Positions 50,556 through 58,103 of a stretch of DNA of 64,000 nucleotides are shown here, one piece after another. Position numbers and translations under genes: made by a program. Position 1 is the first letter of the stretch; each line of letters opens with the position of its first letter. The notes beneath the pieces are model-generated. The model saw only the letters and a program-made list of their open reading frames with translations, searched no databases and was not told the origin of the DNA. The stretch comes from PRO6 sp035565775 (GTDB lineage Bacteria; Pseudomonadota; Alphaproteobacteria; Rhizobiales; Xanthobacteraceae). The stretch lies in the NCBI GenBank assembly GCA_035565775.1, contig DATMRW010000007.1, forward strand, positions 95,631-159,630. The letters run 5' to 3'.

Positions 50556-50591
50556 GGAAAAATGCCGCCATTCGCGGGGAATGGCGGCATT
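50556..50591 (-). terminator. Intrinsic terminator of the terC gene
   Basis: Perfect 13-bp arms AATGCCGCCATTC and GAATGGCGGCATT, 5-nt loop; on the minus strand five T follow. Perfect symmetry could also stop read-through from the plus strand. Confidence 0.9.
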
Positions 50592-50638
50592 GTTGTTGTC
50601 GCTCGACCCTTGGATCAGGTCCCGATCACCGTGCTGCG

Positions 50639-51298
50639 TCAGGCGGCAAGCTTGGTGACGATGGGCCAGACCTGGAGCGTGCCGCGGTAGATCATCTCGA
50701 GCGATACATAGAGGATGACGGCGAGGCCGACATAGGCAATCCAGCGATGCCGGTTGAGCAGGCGGGCGATAAAGGACGCCGCGAGGCCCATCAACGCGAT
50801 CGACAGCGCAAGGCCGGTGATCAGCACCCACGGATGCTCCATCGCGGCGCCGGCGACCGCCAGCACGTTGTCGAGCGACATGGTGATGTCTGCGACCAGA
50901 ATCTGCAGCACGGCCTGGCGGAGCGTCTTTGCGCCGTTCTTGCCTTCGCCAGTTGCAGCATCGGCGATCTCGGCGTCGGGATCATGCGGCGGCTCGCGCA
51001 ACTCCTGCCACATCTTCCAGCAGACCCAGAGCAGCAGCAGGCCGCCGACGAGCAACAGGCCGACAACTTGAAGAAGCTGCGTCGTGACCAGCGCAAAGCC
51101 GATACGCATCACGGTCGCGGCGATGATTCCGATCAAAATTGCTTTTGAGCGCAGGTGCTTCGGCAGGCCGGCCGCGGCCAGACCGATGACGATCGCGTTG
51201 TCGCCGGCAAGGACGAGGTCGATCATCACCACCTGGCCGAAGGCGGACAGCGCCTCCCAGCTCATATGGGTCATCAGAAATTCTTGGATTCCGGGCAT
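50639..51298 (-). CDS. TerC-family membrane protein (YjbE type)
   Basis: A 219-residue protein with six to seven helices. Signature residues are VVMIDLVLAGDNAIVIGLAA near residue 25 and VADITMSLDNVLAVAGAA near 140, with acidic residues in the membrane that bind metal. TerC proteins export Mn2+, with proposed roles in metallating secreted proteins. Start ATG 51298; an internal ATG at 51274 is also possible. The 5' leader has a small hairpin but no clear yybP-ykoY riboswitch. Confidence 0.92.
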   Translation of the reverse strand: MPGIQEFLMTHMSWEALSAFGQVVMIDLVLAGDNAIVIGLAAAGLPKHLRSKAILIGIIAATVMRIGFALVTTQLLQVVGLLLVGGLLLLWVCWKMWQELREPPHDPDAEIADAATGEGKNGAKTLRQAVLQILVADITMSLDNVLAVAGAAMEHPWVLITGLALSIALMGLAASFIARLLNRHRWIAYVGLAVILYVSLEMIYRGTLQVWPIVTKLAA

Positions 51299-51598
51299 CT
51301 AAAAACTCTTCCATCGTTGGAGAAGAGCCGATCCGAAACGCAAAACACAAAAACGCCTGCCGACGATTCGGAGGCGCGACATTCCACGTATGACGTGAGA
51401 TGCCAGAGTTCGTTGCGGACCGCTCTCCTGACGTTTTCAGTCTGTCCAGTCCGACATCACAGCTCGAAGCGAGCTGCCAGAGGGGCCCGGCCTGGCGAGG
51501 CTAGATGTAGCGGCGGATAAAACGGGATTCAAGCGAAACCGGACGACGAAGTGCTGGAACCGGTCAAATCAGCGAGGTCGAACGCCGCGGGGATAAGG
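51299..51598. other. 300-bp leader region of terC
   Basis: It lies upstream of terC and downstream of a TPR gene, both on the minus strand. The palindrome CAGCTCG-AAG-CGAGCTG is at 51460-51476. Because TerC genes are often under Mn2+ riboswitch control I looked for the conserved GGGGAGUA and CAU elements and did not find them. No coding frame. Confidence 0.4.
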
Positions 51599-52180
51599 TC
51601 AGAACGGGCTGTAGTTGCGCCCTTCGACGCCGCCCAGCCGCTTGAAATTGTTGAGGACTTCCTCGTCCGCCGGATTGAGGTGGAGGGCCTGGCCGTAGCT
51701 GCCGAGCGCGCGGTTGAGGTCGCCGAGGCGCTCATAGGCCTGTCCGCGCAGGATCCAGGCCTGGCGGTTGTCCGGCTCGATTCGGACCGCCTCGTCGAGA
51801 TCTGCGGCGGCTTCCCAGTCCTTGCGGAGCGCGAGGTAGCTTTCCGCACGGCCTGCCAACGCGGCAGGCTGTCGGGCGGACAGGCCGAGTGCGGAGGAGA
51901 AGTCGGCGACGGCGTGCTCGTGCCGCTCCCGGGAAAGATAGAACAGTCCGCGCTTCAGATAAGGCTCCGGCCCCTTGGGATCGGCTTTGATCGCCTCGCT
52001 CAGCGCATTTTCGCTGGCTTCCGCGGCCGCAGGGCTTTCCTTGGTGCTCGCGCCCGAGACTGCGTCGAGATTGAGCGAGCAGGCGCACACGGCGCCGGCA
52101 GCGGCCGCGATCAAGGCGCTTGTCCCGAGCCGGAGCAGAAGTTCCTGCGCAGGATTGCGGGGAGGTGGCGACGCTTTCAA
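51599..52180 (-). CDS. TPR lipoprotein
   Basis: A 193-residue protein. The TTG at 52180 (GCGAAGG upstream) is chosen, because the more upstream TTG at 52243 falls inside the rpsU terminator. A hydrophobic stretch SALIAAAAGAVCAC leads to a lipobox-like VCAC with Cys near residue 35, then Pro/Glu-rich linker and tetratricopeptide repeats from about 60 (YLKRGLFYLSRERHEHAVAD and AWILRGQAYERLGDLNRALG). Probably anchored in the inner or outer membrane as a scaffold. Confidence 0.78.
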   Translation of the reverse strand: MKASPPPRNPAQELLLRLGTSALIAAAAGAVCACSLNLDAVSGASTKESPAAAEASENALSEAIKADPKGPEPYLKRGLFYLSRERHEHAVADFSSALGLSARQPAALAGRAESYLALRKDWEAAADLDEAVRIEPDNRQAWILRGQAYERLGDLNRALGSYGQALHLNPADEEVLNNFKRLGGVEGRNYSPF

Positions 52181-52240
52181 ATCGAGACCTTCGCGGGTTC
52201 CCGCGCAGCCTAGCCCATTCGGGCGAGGGTCACAAAACAA

Positions 52241-52266
52241 CAACGCGGGCGCAAGGGCCCGCGTTG
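52241..52266 (-). terminator. Intrinsic terminator of rpsU
   Basis: CAACGCGGGC and GCCCGCGTTG pair perfectly around a 6-nt loop; on the minus strand TTGTTTTG follows. Confidence 0.85.
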
Positions 52267-52340
52267 AACGAATCTATCGATGATGCGGCTGCGGTAGTGC
52301 CTGTTTCCTGGACCCCGCGGGAATGATCGCCGCAAAAAAA

Positions 52341-52619
52341 TCAGCGAGCCGGACGGGCCGCGCCTGCACCCGCGCCGCCGCGAGCCGCACCGAACGCCGG
52401 CTTCGGCTTCATCGGCAGCAGGCCTTCGCGCTGCAGCTTCTTGCGAGCGAGCTTGCGAGCGCGGCGAACGGCTTCAGCCTTTTCGCGGGCTTTCTTCTCG
52501 GACGGCTTTTCATAATGCCCGCGGAGCTTCATCTCGCGGAAAATGCCCTCGCGCTGCATCTTCTTCTTGAGCGCCTTAAGGGCTTGATCGACGTTGTTAT
52601 CGCGAACGAGAACCTGCAC
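52341..52619 (-). CDS. rpsU: 30S ribosomal protein S21
   Basis: A 92-residue basic protein. The GTG at 52619 is preceded by AAAGGATTCC, and the protein then begins (M)QVLVRDNNVDQALKALKK, the expected S21 N-terminus; an ATG at 52691 adds 24 unrelated residues. KMQREGIFREMKLRGHYEKP and SEKKAREKAEAVRRARKLAR follow. The Ala/Gly-rich tail (about residues 72-92) is common in alphaproteobacterial S21. Functions in initiation at the small subunit. Confidence 0.96.
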   Translation of the reverse strand: MQVLVRDNNVDQALKALKKKMQREGIFREMKLRGHYEKPSEKKAREKAEAVRRARKLARKKLQREGLLPMKPKPAFGAARGGAGAGAARPAR

Positions 52620-52955
52620 GCGGAATCCTTTTCCAAGTGGATTTGCAAACGAGCTTGCAAGTGAAAATTCAATCGAGAGCGGCAAAGGCAAATGCCGGCA
52701 AAGCCTGCGCCAGCCGTCTCAGCGTCGCGGATGTAGCAGATCAATCCGCGAAAGTCCATTCAATCTGGCGCGTTTCGACCGGAAAAACGGCGCAACAACC
52801 GATTTTTTTAGCCTTCTCCAATTACCGGCCGATTGCAGGGGGACGTCGAATCAACTCTCCTGAAGGCGTCAGCGGCGAGCAGGCCGCGCAAGCGCCCGCC
52901 GGGCTGATGTCCGCAGTGTCCTATCGGATTGTTCCTATCGGAAACGGGGGTCAAG
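52620..52955. other. Divergent intergenic region rpsU-aqpZ
   Basis: Contains the rpsU and aqpZ promoters on opposite strands. A TTGCAA ... TTGCAA pair flanks the rpsU start side (about 52643-52662). I cannot assign -35/-10 boxes with confidence, and there is no coding frame of note. Confidence 0.35.
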
Positions 52956-53672
52956 ATGAGCGCTAAGAAATATGCGGCCGAGGCGATCGGCACCTTCTGG
53001 CTGGTTTTCGGCGGTTGTGGAAGTGCGGTGTTTGCCGCAGGTTTTCCTCAGTTTGGCATCGGATTTGCCGGAGTTGCCCTGGCATTCGGCCTGACCGTGC
53101 TGACCATGGCTTACGCGATCGGGCATGTGTCCGGTTGCCATCTGAACCCCGCGGTCACGGTGGGCCTTGCTGCCGGCGGCAGGTTCCCGAGCCGGGATGT
53201 TCTTCCTTACGTCATCGCACAGGTCATCGGTGCGATCGTCGCTGCGGCTATCCTGTACTGGATCGCGAGCGGCGCGCCGGGCTTCGATGTCTCCAAGGGC
53301 TTTGCTGCCAATGGCTATGGCGACCATTCGCCCGGGAAGTACAGTCTGGGAGCCGGGCTGCTCGCCGAGGTGATTCTGACCGCGGCGTTCCTGTTCGTCA
53401 TCATGGGGGCCACCCACGGCAGGGCGCCGGCGGGATTCGCGCCGATTGCCATCGGTCTTACCCTCACATTGATTCATCTGATCAGCATTCCGATCACCAA
53501 CACGTCGGTGAACCCGGCGCGCAGCACCGGGCAGGCGCTGTTCGTCGGCGGCTGGGCCATTCAGCAGCTGTGGCTGTTCTGGCTGGCGCCGCTGGTTGGC
53601 GGCGCGATCGGTGGCGTCGTTTATCGCTGGCTGAGCCCCGAGCCGGCGGGGACGATCGAAGGGCGCGGCTGA
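52956..53672 (+). CDS. aqpZ: Aquaporin Z
   Basis: A 238-residue MIP channel from ATG 52956. Both NPA boxes are present, HLNPAVTVGLAAGG near residue 65 and TSVNPARSTGQA near 187. The first helix EAIGTFWLVFGGCGSAVFAA and PITNTSVNPARS are as in AqpZ of E. coli; the selectivity-filter His and Arg (NPARS) indicate a water channel, not a glycerol facilitator. Confidence 0.95.
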   Translation: MSAKKYAAEAIGTFWLVFGGCGSAVFAAGFPQFGIGFAGVALAFGLTVLTMAYAIGHVSGCHLNPAVTVGLAAGGRFPSRDVLPYVIAQVIGAIVAAAILYWIASGAPGFDVSKGFAANGYGDHSPGKYSLGAGLLAEVILTAAFLFVIMGATHGRAPAGFAPIAIGLTLTLIHLISIPITNTSVNPARSTGQALFVGGWAIQQLWLFWLAPLVGGAIGGVVYRWLSPEPAGTIEGRG

Positions 53673-53713
53673 TCAGCCGCGCATCCCGTAAACTGTAATC
53701 CGGCCAGATGACT

Positions 53714-53765
53714 CGGCCGTATCACTCGGCCGTATCACTTGGCCGTGTCACTTGGCCGTATCACT
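53714..53765. repeat. Four tandem 13-bp repeats at the purK stop
   Basis: Units (C/T)GGCCGT(A/G)TCACT occur four times without gap. The last unit includes the TGA stop of purK on the minus strand, and repetition supplies additional TGA triplets in other frames. Slippage-type duplication in the aqpZ-purK gap. Confidence 0.9.
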
Positions 53766-54861
53766 TGGGGGAACGTTTGACCTCGGTGACATGGCCCATC
53801 TTCCGGCCGGGGCGAGCCTTGTCCTTGCCGTAAAGGTGGACGGTCGCGCCGGGCATCGAGAGCCAGCGCGAAAAATCCTCGACCTCATCGCCGATCAGAT
53901 TGGTCATGGTGACGTCGCCATAGCGAACCGGCTGGGCCAGCGGCCAGCCGGCGATCGCGCGGATGTGCTGCTCGAATTGCGACACCGAGCAGCCATCGAG
54001 CGTCCAGTGGCCCGAATTGTGGACCCGCGGAGCGATTTCGTTGACCAAAAGATGCTGGCCTTCGCCGTTCGGCACGACGAACATCTCGACCGCGAGCACG
54101 CCGACATAGTCCATCTCGCGGGCCAGCGTCTCGGCCATTTCGCGCGCCTTCGCCGCGAGCGCTTCCGGGATCCGCGCAGGCACGAAAGAGTGCTTGAGGA
54201 TGTGGTGCTTGTGCTCGTTCTCGGTGACGTCGTAGCTGACGACCTGGCCGTCGGCGCCCCGCGCCGTGACGACCGAGACCTCGCGTTCGAACGGCACGAA
54301 CGCCTCGAGAATCGCGGACCGGGTCGAAAGCCCGGTCCAGATCGCATCGAGGTTCTCGCGGTCGCGGATGATCGCCTGGCCCTTGCCGTCATAGCCGAAT
54401 CGGCGGGTCTTGATCACGGCGGGAAGGCCGATGCGCTCCACCGCCTGTTCGAGTTCTTCGAGCGAGGACACCGCCGCATAGCGCGCGGTCTGCAGGCCGC
54501 GGCTCGTAACAAAATCCTTTTCAGCCAAGCGGTCCTGGGTGATTTCCAGCACCGACGTGCTCGGCAGGACCGGGCGGCGGCGGGCAAGCAGCATCGCGGT
54601 CGAGGCCGGGATGTTCTCGAATTCGTAGGTGATGATGTCGACGTCGTTGGCGAACATTTCGAGCGCCTCGACATCGGCATATTCGGCGCAGGTCGCGTTG
54701 CGGACGACATCGAACGCCGGCGAATCCGGGTCGGGCGCATAAATCTGGCAGTTGAGGCCGAGGCGGGCCGCCGCCAGCGCCAGCATGCGGCCGAGCTGGC
54801 CGCCGCCAAGGATGCCGATCGTATCGCCGGGCTTCAGCTTCACTCGCGTCGAGCTTGTCAC
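53761..54861 (-). CDS. purK: 5-(carboxyamino)imidazole ribonucleotide synthase
   Basis: A 366-residue ATP-grasp enzyme that carboxylates AIR with ATP and bicarbonate in purine synthesis. The GTG at 54861 overlaps the purE stop (GTGA) and gives (M)TSSTRVKLKPGDTIGILGG; the frame stays open further upstream through purE but that is not purK. Motifs: GILGGGQLGRMLALAAARLG, KTRRFGYDGKGQ, and NEIAPRVHNSGHWTLDGCSV, the PurK signature. Length matches the family. Confidence 0.96.
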   Translation of the reverse strand: MTSSTRVKLKPGDTIGILGGGQLGRMLALAAARLGLNCQIYAPDPDSPAFDVVRNATCAEYADVEALEMFANDVDIITYEFENIPASTAMLLARRRPVLPSTSVLEITQDRLAEKDFVTSRGLQTARYAAVSSLEELEQAVERIGLPAVIKTRRFGYDGKGQAIIRDRENLDAIWTGLSTRSAILEAFVPFEREVSVVTARGADGQVVSYDVTENEHKHHILKHSFVPARIPEALAAKAREMAETLAREMDYVGVLAVEMFVVPNGEGQHLLVNEIAPRVHNSGHWTLDGCSVSQFEQHIRAIAGWPLAQPVRYGDVTMTNLIGDEVEDFSRWLSMPGATVHLYGKDKARPGRKMGHVTEVKRSPK

Positions 54862-55346
54862 GCCTGGTCCTCCGGACGCTCTTTCACCTTGTCGGTCAGG
54901 TCCTTGCGCCAGACGGCGAGGCGCTCGGCGAGCGCCTTGTCGGCCGCACCGAGCAGGTTGGCGGCGAACAGGGCGGCGTTGGTCGCGCCGGCCTTGCCGA
55001 TGGCCATGGTGGCAACGGGAACGCCCGCCGGCATCTGGACGATCGAATAGAGCGAATCGACTCCCCCGAGTGCCTTGGTCTGGATCGGCACGCCCAGCAC
55101 GGGCAGCGAGGTGATCGAAGCAGTCATGCCCGGCAGATGCGCGGCGCCGCCGGCGCCTGCGATGATAACGCGGTAGCCGGCCGCTTCCGCGCCCTTGGCA
55201 AACGCATAAAGGCGGTCCGGGGTGCGGTGGGCCGAGACAATGCGGGCATCGTAGGCAACGCCGAGAGCGTCGAGCGTCTCGGCGGCGTGGCGCATGGTCT
55301 CCCAATCAGATTGGCTTCCCATGATGATGGCAACTGGGGCGGTCAT
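54858..55346 (-). CDS. purE: N5-CAIR mutase
   Basis: A 162-residue class I PurE that rearranges N5-CAIR to CAIR. Conserved VAIIMGSQSDWETMRHAAE at the N-terminus, the HRTPDRLYAFA loop with active-site His, and GAGGAAHLPGMTASITSLPV. Precedes and overlaps purK, forming the usual purEK operon. Its own promoter should lie in 55347-55550. Confidence 0.96.
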   Translation of the reverse strand: MTAPVAIIMGSQSDWETMRHAAETLDALGVAYDARIVSAHRTPDRLYAFAKGAEAAGYRVIIAGAGGAAHLPGMTASITSLPVLGVPIQTKALGGVDSLYSIVQMPAGVPVATMAIGKAGATNAALFAANLLGAADKALAERLAVWRKDLTDKVKERPEDQA

Positions 55347-55565
55347 ATGCTTCTAACTGTGGTGAAATCCGAAGTGAGGACCATAGTGTGAGGCGAGCGC
55401 CACCCACCAGTGACAAGGCATGATTGACAGGATGGACTATCCTGTTCCGATCTCGGGCGGCAAGAACAAAACGAGCCGACATGAACCGACTGCGCGTTTT
55501 GCCGTGGTTAATGTGGCAACAAAACAGCGATTTTGGTCAGATTTTGCTTTTTTACCGAGTTCTTC
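55347..55565. promoter_or_regulatory. purE upstream region
   Basis: Contains the presumed purEK promoter (minus) and, towards the right, a low-GC TTTTGG...TTTTTT stretch that could be the start of a plus-strand transcript of the structured element at 55566-55674. No precise boxes can be assigned. Confidence 0.35.
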
Positions 55566-55674
55566 GAGGCCGCGCTGCGGCGATTGCGGCGATGGTTTCA
55601 GGGCTGTTCCCCGCACCGGCAGGCAACGGCGGGGCAGGTTCCGCCCTCCCGTCCATTCATATCGCCAGAGGCCT
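55566..55674 (+). ncRNA. Structured intergenic element, candidate 6S-like RNA
   Basis: The sequence folds into one long interrupted hairpin: GAGGCC with GGCCTT, GGCGAT with ATCGCC, GATGG with CCATT, AGGGC with GCCCT, and CCCCGC with GCGGGG at the tip. Internal loops separate these helices, and the 3' arm is about as long as the 5' arm. A long rod with a large central bubble is the shape of 6S RNA, and GGGCTGTTCCCC is similar to GGGCCAGUCCCC of E. coli 6S. The element lies between purE and a ydcH-like gene and does not encode a plausible protein. The strand is chosen from this similarity only. Confidence 0.45.
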
Positions 55675-55708
55675 TTATGCGAGATCAGCATGACTTCCGC
55701 ATTCCGCG

Positions 55709-55918
55709 CTAGGCGATGATGTCCGGCGTCAGTTGGTCTTCGAGGAAGGCGATCCGGTCGCGCAATTGCAGCTTGCGCTTCTTCAGGCGTTGCAGCCGCA
55801 GCAGGTCGGGCGCCGGCGACAGGTGAAGGGCCGTGATCGCGTGATCGAGATCGCGGTGCTGCTGCCGAAGCTCCGCCAGTTCGAGGGCCATCGGACTGCG
55901 ATTGTCGTTATCGGACAT
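55709..55918 (-). CDS. YdcH-like (DUF465) protein
   Basis: A 69-residue helical hairpin protein: ALELAELRQQHRDLDHAITA then LLRLQRLKKRKLQLRDRIAF. The LxxxHxxLDxxI and LKKxKLxLRDxI motifs define DUF465. The function is unknown. A second member lies divergently at 56304-56483. Confidence 0.88.
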   Translation of the reverse strand: MSDNDNRSPMALELAELRQQHRDLDHAITALHLSPAPDLLRLQRLKKRKLQLRDRIAFLEDQLTPDIIA

Positions 55919-56303
55919 TGCATCCGCCGTGCTGGAAACGTTGCGCGCGAGATGTGAACGTCGATCGCTCTGACCAGAAAGTGCCCGCTCGAAATTTCCG
56001 CTTACCGAAGAAGATCAATCGCCGCCACTCTGCCGGATTGCAAATCAATTTGCGCGTGAAACCGCATGCCCGTTCATGCCAGTCTGTTCGACGGCACGAT
56101 CGAAATCACGGCGCAAGATTATGCCTGTGGCCAAGCGACGGAAAGCGGATTCTTGCCGCATTGTTTCTGAATTCTGTTCAGACGGCCTTACCTCGCCGGA
56201 AATTTGGCAACGATCTAGTTTGTCGCAGTCGACAGCAGGCAAAGCTCGTGTACTATCGGACGTCCCTATCTGCTGAGGTCCATTCCGATTGAGGAGACTT
56301 CGA
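55919..56303. other. 385-bp divergent region between two ydcH-like genes
   Basis: It has no convincing gene. A likely promoter for the plus-strand gene is at 56229-56256. The left half should carry the promoter of the minus-strand gene. Confidence 0.4.
56229..56256 (+). promoter_or_regulatory. Promoter-like site of the plus-strand ydcH-like gene
   Basis: TCGACA (56229-56234) and TACTAT (56251-56256), 16-bp spacing, 48 bp before the start codon. Close to the sigma-70 consensus. Confidence 0.45.
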
Positions 56304-56483
56304 ATGGCGATACAGGCACATCTTGACGAGCTTCAGCGCAAGCATCGCGTTCTCGAGAACGAACTTCATGACGCGATGCGTCACCTTTCCACCGACGATA
56401 TGCGGATCGTTGAACTCAAACGCCGCAAGCTGATGGTCAAGGACGAGATCGAGCGATTGGGCTCGACGTCTTATCGGGCCTGA
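56304..56483 (+). CDS. YdcH-like (DUF465) protein
   Basis: A 59-residue protein from ATG 56304, with GAGGAGACTT upstream. IQAHLDELQRKHRVLENELH and IVELKRRKLMVKDEIERLGS repeat the DUF465 pattern of the neighbour at 55709-55918. Both are short coiled-coil hairpins. It is a distinct paralogue: the spacing of the two helices differs and identity outside the motif is low. Confidence 0.88.
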   Translation: MAIQAHLDELQRKHRVLENELHDAMRHLSTDDMRIVELKRRKLMVKDEIERLGSTSYRA

Positions 56484-56796
56484 TGGATTGCGGGTGCCGT
56501 TGAACTTATCCCGAGCATGTTGGTGACGACCTCACCTAACTGATCTCATTTTTTCCAAATGGACCTCGCGACGATTGGGACACCGTCGTAAATCATGACC
56601 GGCCATGGAGCCGAGCCTGCTTCAGTCGCGGCTCCGTGGTCCGCGGTGCTGCCGTGACCTCGGCTGTACATGATTGCCGCACCATCATCATGATTGATCA
56701 TAGACTGTTTCTACGACAAGGCAGTGACAGGGTGATGACTGGATTGTGGAAGCGACAGCCCCTTCCGTAAGACGGCGATTGCTTGCGAGATGTCGA
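56484..56796. other. 313-bp gap between ydcH-like and oxidoreductase genes
   Basis: Convergent genes flank it. The hairpin GGAGCCG ... CGGCTCC (56607-56635) lies here without a T-run. No coding frame is supported. Confidence 0.4.
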
Positions 56797-57915
56797 TCAG
56801 CGCCGCAGCCGGCTGACGATGGCGCCCACCTGACTGGCGATCGACAGTGATGCGGTGAGCCCCGGCGATTCGATGCCGAACAGGTTGATCAACCCGGCGA
56901 TGCCATGCTCACTTGGCCCCTGAATGACAAAATCCTGCACCGCGATTTCCGGCGGCACGATTTTTGGCCGGATGCCTGAATAGGCCGGGATCAGCGCGCC
57001 GTCCGGCAGCGCCGGCCAGTAGCGCCGGATCGCCGGATAGAAACGTTCCGCGCGCGCGGGATCGACGGCGTAGTCGATGTGATCGACCCATTCGACGTCG
57101 GGACCGAACCGCGCCTGGCCGGCAAGATCAAGGGTAAGATGCACGCCGAGGCCGCCCGGCTCCGGTACGGGATAGATCAGCCGCGAGAACGGCGCGCGCG
57201 TCGTGCAGCTGAAATAATTGCCCTTCGCGAAAAAGGCCTTGGGCACCAGATGCGCCGGCATGGCGTCGATCTTGCCGGCGACCTGCGGCGCCGACAGGCC
57301 GGCGGCGTTGATCAAGAGCTGCGTTTCGATCGATGTCGGCGACGCGCCGCCGACATCGAGGGCGAACCCGTAGCCGGTCGCCGCAGCGCGCTCCAGCGGC
57401 GAATGAAAGGCAATGAACGCGCTGCCCGCTTCGGCATCGCCCTGCAGCGCCAGCATATAAGCGTGGCTGTCAATGATCCCGGTCTCGGGCGAAAGCAGGG
57501 CTCCGGTGCAGTTCAGGTCCGGTTCCAGCGCGCGCGCCTCGGCGCCGCTCAGCAGATCGAGCTGCACACCATTCAGCGCCGCGCGCTCGCGGATCGCGGC
57601 GAGCTTCTTCTGATCGTCCTCGCTCACGGCGACGATCAGCTTGCCGCATTTGCGATGGGGAATGCCGTGCTCGCGGGCATAGTCATACAGAGCGACGCGG
57701 CCGTTGACGCAGTGGCGCGCCATCAGGCTCTTCTGCGGGTAATAGATACCGGCGTGGATCACCTCGCTGTTGCGCGAGGAAGTGACGGTGCCGATGCCTT
57801 CAGCGGCTTCGAGAACAACGACCTCGATACCGGCTTGCGACAATTGCCGCGCGATTGCCAGACCGATGACCCCTGCACCGACGATGACGCACGCGACCCT
57901 GTCCATGCCATCCAC
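56797..57915 (-). CDS. FAD-dependent oxidoreductase, LhgO-like
   Basis: A 372-residue DAO-family flavoprotein. The dinucleotide-binding motif GAGVIGLAIARQLSQAG is at residues 13-29. TSSRNSEVIHAGIYYPQKSL near 46 is typical of L-2-hydroxyglutarate oxidases, and SRLIYPVPEPGGLGVHLTLD and GIRPKIVPPE belong to the same family. It may oxidise L-2-hydroxyglutarate or a related 2-hydroxy acid, feeding electrons to the quinone pool. Start ATG 57915 or 57906. Confidence 0.88.
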   Translation of the reverse strand: MDGMDRVACVIVGAGVIGLAIARQLSQAGIEVVVLEAAEGIGTVTSSRNSEVIHAGIYYPQKSLMARHCVNGRVALYDYAREHGIPHRKCGKLIVAVSEDDQKKLAAIRERAALNGVQLDLLSGAEARALEPDLNCTGALLSPETGIIDSHAYMLALQGDAEAGSAFIAFHSPLERAAATGYGFALDVGGASPTSIETQLLINAAGLSAPQVAGKIDAMPAHLVPKAFFAKGNYFSCTTRAPFSRLIYPVPEPGGLGVHLTLDLAGQARFGPDVEWVDHIDYAVDPARAERFYPAIRRYWPALPDGALIPAYSGIRPKIVPPEIAVQDFVIQGPSEHGIAGLINLFGIESPGLTASLSIASQVGAIVSRLRR

Positions 57916-58103
57916 TTGTTGTGCCGTTTTCGTTCAACGCTCGTGCGAAAACGGTATTGTTTAATTCAATCTAAGGGAAGCATTAATCATGTGATGGCAT
58001 TTGCGTTCTGTTGTGGGTGTTTTGCATGCCCACCACTTAGCTGTTTACCCTATTCAAAGGTGTTCAACCAGACATTGCTGCCCGAAAGTTCCGCGGGTGA
58101 ACC

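Noticed and set aside
50363..50590. Pro-rich minus-strand frame between pntB and terC
   Set aside because: Covers the terC terminator hairpin, lacks a ribosome site and shows only low-complexity sequence.
51299..51540. yybP-ykoY Mn2+ riboswitch in the terC leader
   Set aside because: TerC genes often have one, but the conserved GGGGAGUA and CAU loop are not present on either strand.
52181..52243. Upstream TTG start for the TPR lipoprotein
   Set aside because: Falls inside the rpsU terminator stem; the TTG at 52180 has a ribosome site and keeps the signal sequence intact.
53752..55050. 432-codon plus-strand frame opposite purK
   Set aside because: purK motifs are complete on the minus strand; the plus frame has no recognisable protein and covers the tandem repeat.
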